NCBI GenBank assembly: GCA_036850595.1
Contig: CM072161.1
Coordinates: 16,077,812 to 16,141,811 of the forward strand
DNA length: 64,000 bases
Reading direction: 5' to 3'
DNA from: Rhyacichthys aspro
Taxonomy: Eukaryota > Chordata > Actinopteri > Gobiiformes > Rhyacichthyidae
Shown here: positions 62,204-64,000 of the stretch, piece by piece
Position numbering within the stretch: the first letter of the stretch is position 1
How the letters are laid out: every line of letters begins with the position of its first letter
The notes under the pieces: model-generated
What the model was told of the DNA's origin: nothing
Database searches by the model: none
Seen by the model: the letters and a program-made list of their open reading frames with translations, nothing else
Made by a program: the position numbers and the translations under genes

Positions 62204-64000
62204 GGTCAGTTTAAACTTGAGACAGTGACCTTCAAAGTCTTGCATGTGATGTGGTCTTTTTTTATCCTTAACACTAGAGCACTAAATGAATAATGTTGCA
62301 TATAGCATAAAAAACACAATATTTTTGGAACTAATACATGTTGCAAAACAATTGGACTGTATCCTACTATATCTCTCTGTCGGCTGTGGAAGGATACAGC
62401 TCCTGTTGGTTCAAAAATAGCATCTGATCCAGATACAGAGGGTATCTCTCTTCAGTCTGACTCAGTAAAAACACTCATCTATGTTTTGTAATTGCATATT
62501 ATAAAACAAAAAAGTATATTGATGAAAAAGAAAAGGAGAAAGGAAAACATAACCACAACTTGAGCTGATCTAAGATTGTACCCATTTCTCAAGAAACAGT
62601 AAAAAGGTAGAAAGTATCATAGATAGAAAAAAGTTAATGTTGTTATGAACCTGTAGTCTTGAGAATATGCTGCTAACTTCTTGACTATTTTTATCTCTTT
62701 CTGCAGGTGCACAACTTAGCTGTTATGCTGAAGTTCATAACCTTCTGAGTGGAAAGAAGAGGGTGAGGAAGAAGACAATGGTCCTAGGTTGAAGTCTGGA
62801 TGCCCTGTTTATGCATTCCAGCATAAGATAACATCTGATAGAGGAGCACCTTATTATTTTAATGGGACATTGGACAATGCAGCATCTTAAAAATATGATA
62901 AAATATGGACTTGTGAATTCCCTTAGAGGACTTTTGTGTAGTGCTAATTCTTCATATGGGTTGTTTCTTGGACTTCTAAGTACAAACCCATTCATTGCTT
63001 TTTTATACATTTAACTTAAATCTGTCTGTTTCTCAAAGAAGAAACCAGACTTATTTCTTCTTTCTTTCAGTGACTGATTTTCTGCTTTACTAAAACACAT
63101 ATCAAATGACCTTTCTCTTCTTTTGCTGTTCCTAAAAACAAAGTGCCACTAGGTGGGGCTCATGTCACAACTCTACAGTAGAGTGTGTGATCTTAACAAA
63201 GGACAAACATGTTAAGATTGTCACACTTAAAAAGTTGTGTTCCCACATTGTTTGGGTAAATCTACAAAGGGTTTTATTGATGGACCGTGACTTCTGAGGC
63301 TTTGATGATGGCAGACTCTTCACGTTTGTGTTTGTCTGTCTTGATGGGTTGAGTAACCTCTATTGATTTTGGGTCTTGTTTTTGAAGGAGAGGGAGCCCA
63401 TGAACACAAATATGTTTTCAGAGCATGTTATTGTACAAGCCCAGCTAATTGTCTCTCTCCTGAGTATTTGAAGAGCCCCAGGGAGACAAACATATATTTT
63501 TTTATTATGATCACATATAATTGTGACCACAAAAGAACCAAGACTTGAGACTTTAAGGGACAGAGATTAAATCAGTCCCAGAGCTGACATACATGGGAAG
63601 AGATTTCAGAGAAGAGTTAAAATGCTATGAGGGTAGCCAACAATGCAACACTTAGTAATAAAAGTATTATCACAAAAAAACAATGTTCAAAGTGGAATTC
63701 CACAATGTATAGAAAATTTATTGCCGCATTATCAATATCAGCATTATATTATAGACCATTGTTAGTCATATCAATTTTACAATATTCAATATAGCTGTCA
63801 CATGTTGCATGTTTTCCTCTTATTGTGCAGATTCCACTTCTCAGAAACTGTGAAAGTGCATTTAAAGCGTAAAAAGAAGATACTGGGTCTCAGAACCCAG
63901 ACTGGTTCACTTTAGGAAATACGTTACTGTCTGGCTCTACTTTTCTTGATTGAGGGGTTCACATTAACTTAAATACAAATACAGTTAAAGCAGCATAATA
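62204..64000 (+). other. bod1 3' untranslated region and beyond
   Basis: Probable 3' leader-out of bod1: a possible UTR intron 62206-62706 (TGAG then GTCAGT, ending CTGCAG), and AATAAA at 63657-63662. No further gene was recognised up to the end of the window. Confidence 0.4.

Overview
This window looks like nuclear DNA of a ray-finned fish, most likely a percomorph-type teleost. Genes are split into many small exons with GT-AG introns, noncoding DNA is AT-rich, and remnants of Tc1/mariner, hAT and piggyBac DNA transposons are present. No bacterial operons, CRISPR arrays, or rRNA genes were seen. All gene models below were assembled by hand, by joining exons whose reading phases agree and whose splice sites are visible.

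Layout, left to right: slc13a2 (minus, 871-5116, 3' end outside the window); vtn, vitronectin (plus, 8198-12202); a tRNA-Thr(AGU) gene (minus, 13211-13284); sebox homeobox (minus, 13494-14619); a gene-poor stretch to about 19.5 kb; aldh3a2 (plus, 21108-27963, with an upstream noncoding exon near 19.6 kb); ca4, a GPI-type carbonic anhydrase (plus, 29676-32940); asl, argininosuccinate lyase (minus, 33511-38538); a FAM111-type serine protease (plus, 39419-41552); crcp, an RNA polymerase III subunit (plus, 42217-45074); tpst1, tyrosylprotein sulfotransferase (plus, 49440-52782); an opsin gene remnant (minus, 53809-54345); a piggyBac transposase relic (54720-55383); htatsf1 (minus, 56862-59411); and bod1 (plus, 60156-62203).

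The order joins two blocks that are separate in human. One is SLC13A2-VTN-SEBOX (human 17q11.2). The other is ASL-CRCP-TPST1 (human 7q11), here interrupted by the FAM111-like gene. The genes are housekeeping and tissue genes rather than one pathway. Two links are visible: the vitronectin has a tyrosine/aspartate cluster of the type that tyrosylprotein sulfotransferases such as tpst1 modify, and asl/fam111 and htatsf1/bod1 are each arranged head to head over short shared promoter regions.

The least ordinary observations are the vitronectin acidic-tyrosine cluster placed after its basic segment, a truncated opsin with two surviving exons, a Tc1-like element built as a head-to-head transposase duplication, a pair of hAT-type elements with intact 8-bp target duplications and an expanding 21-bp array, and a perfect 32-bp-arm nested palindrome. 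I found no convincing undescribed multi-gene system.
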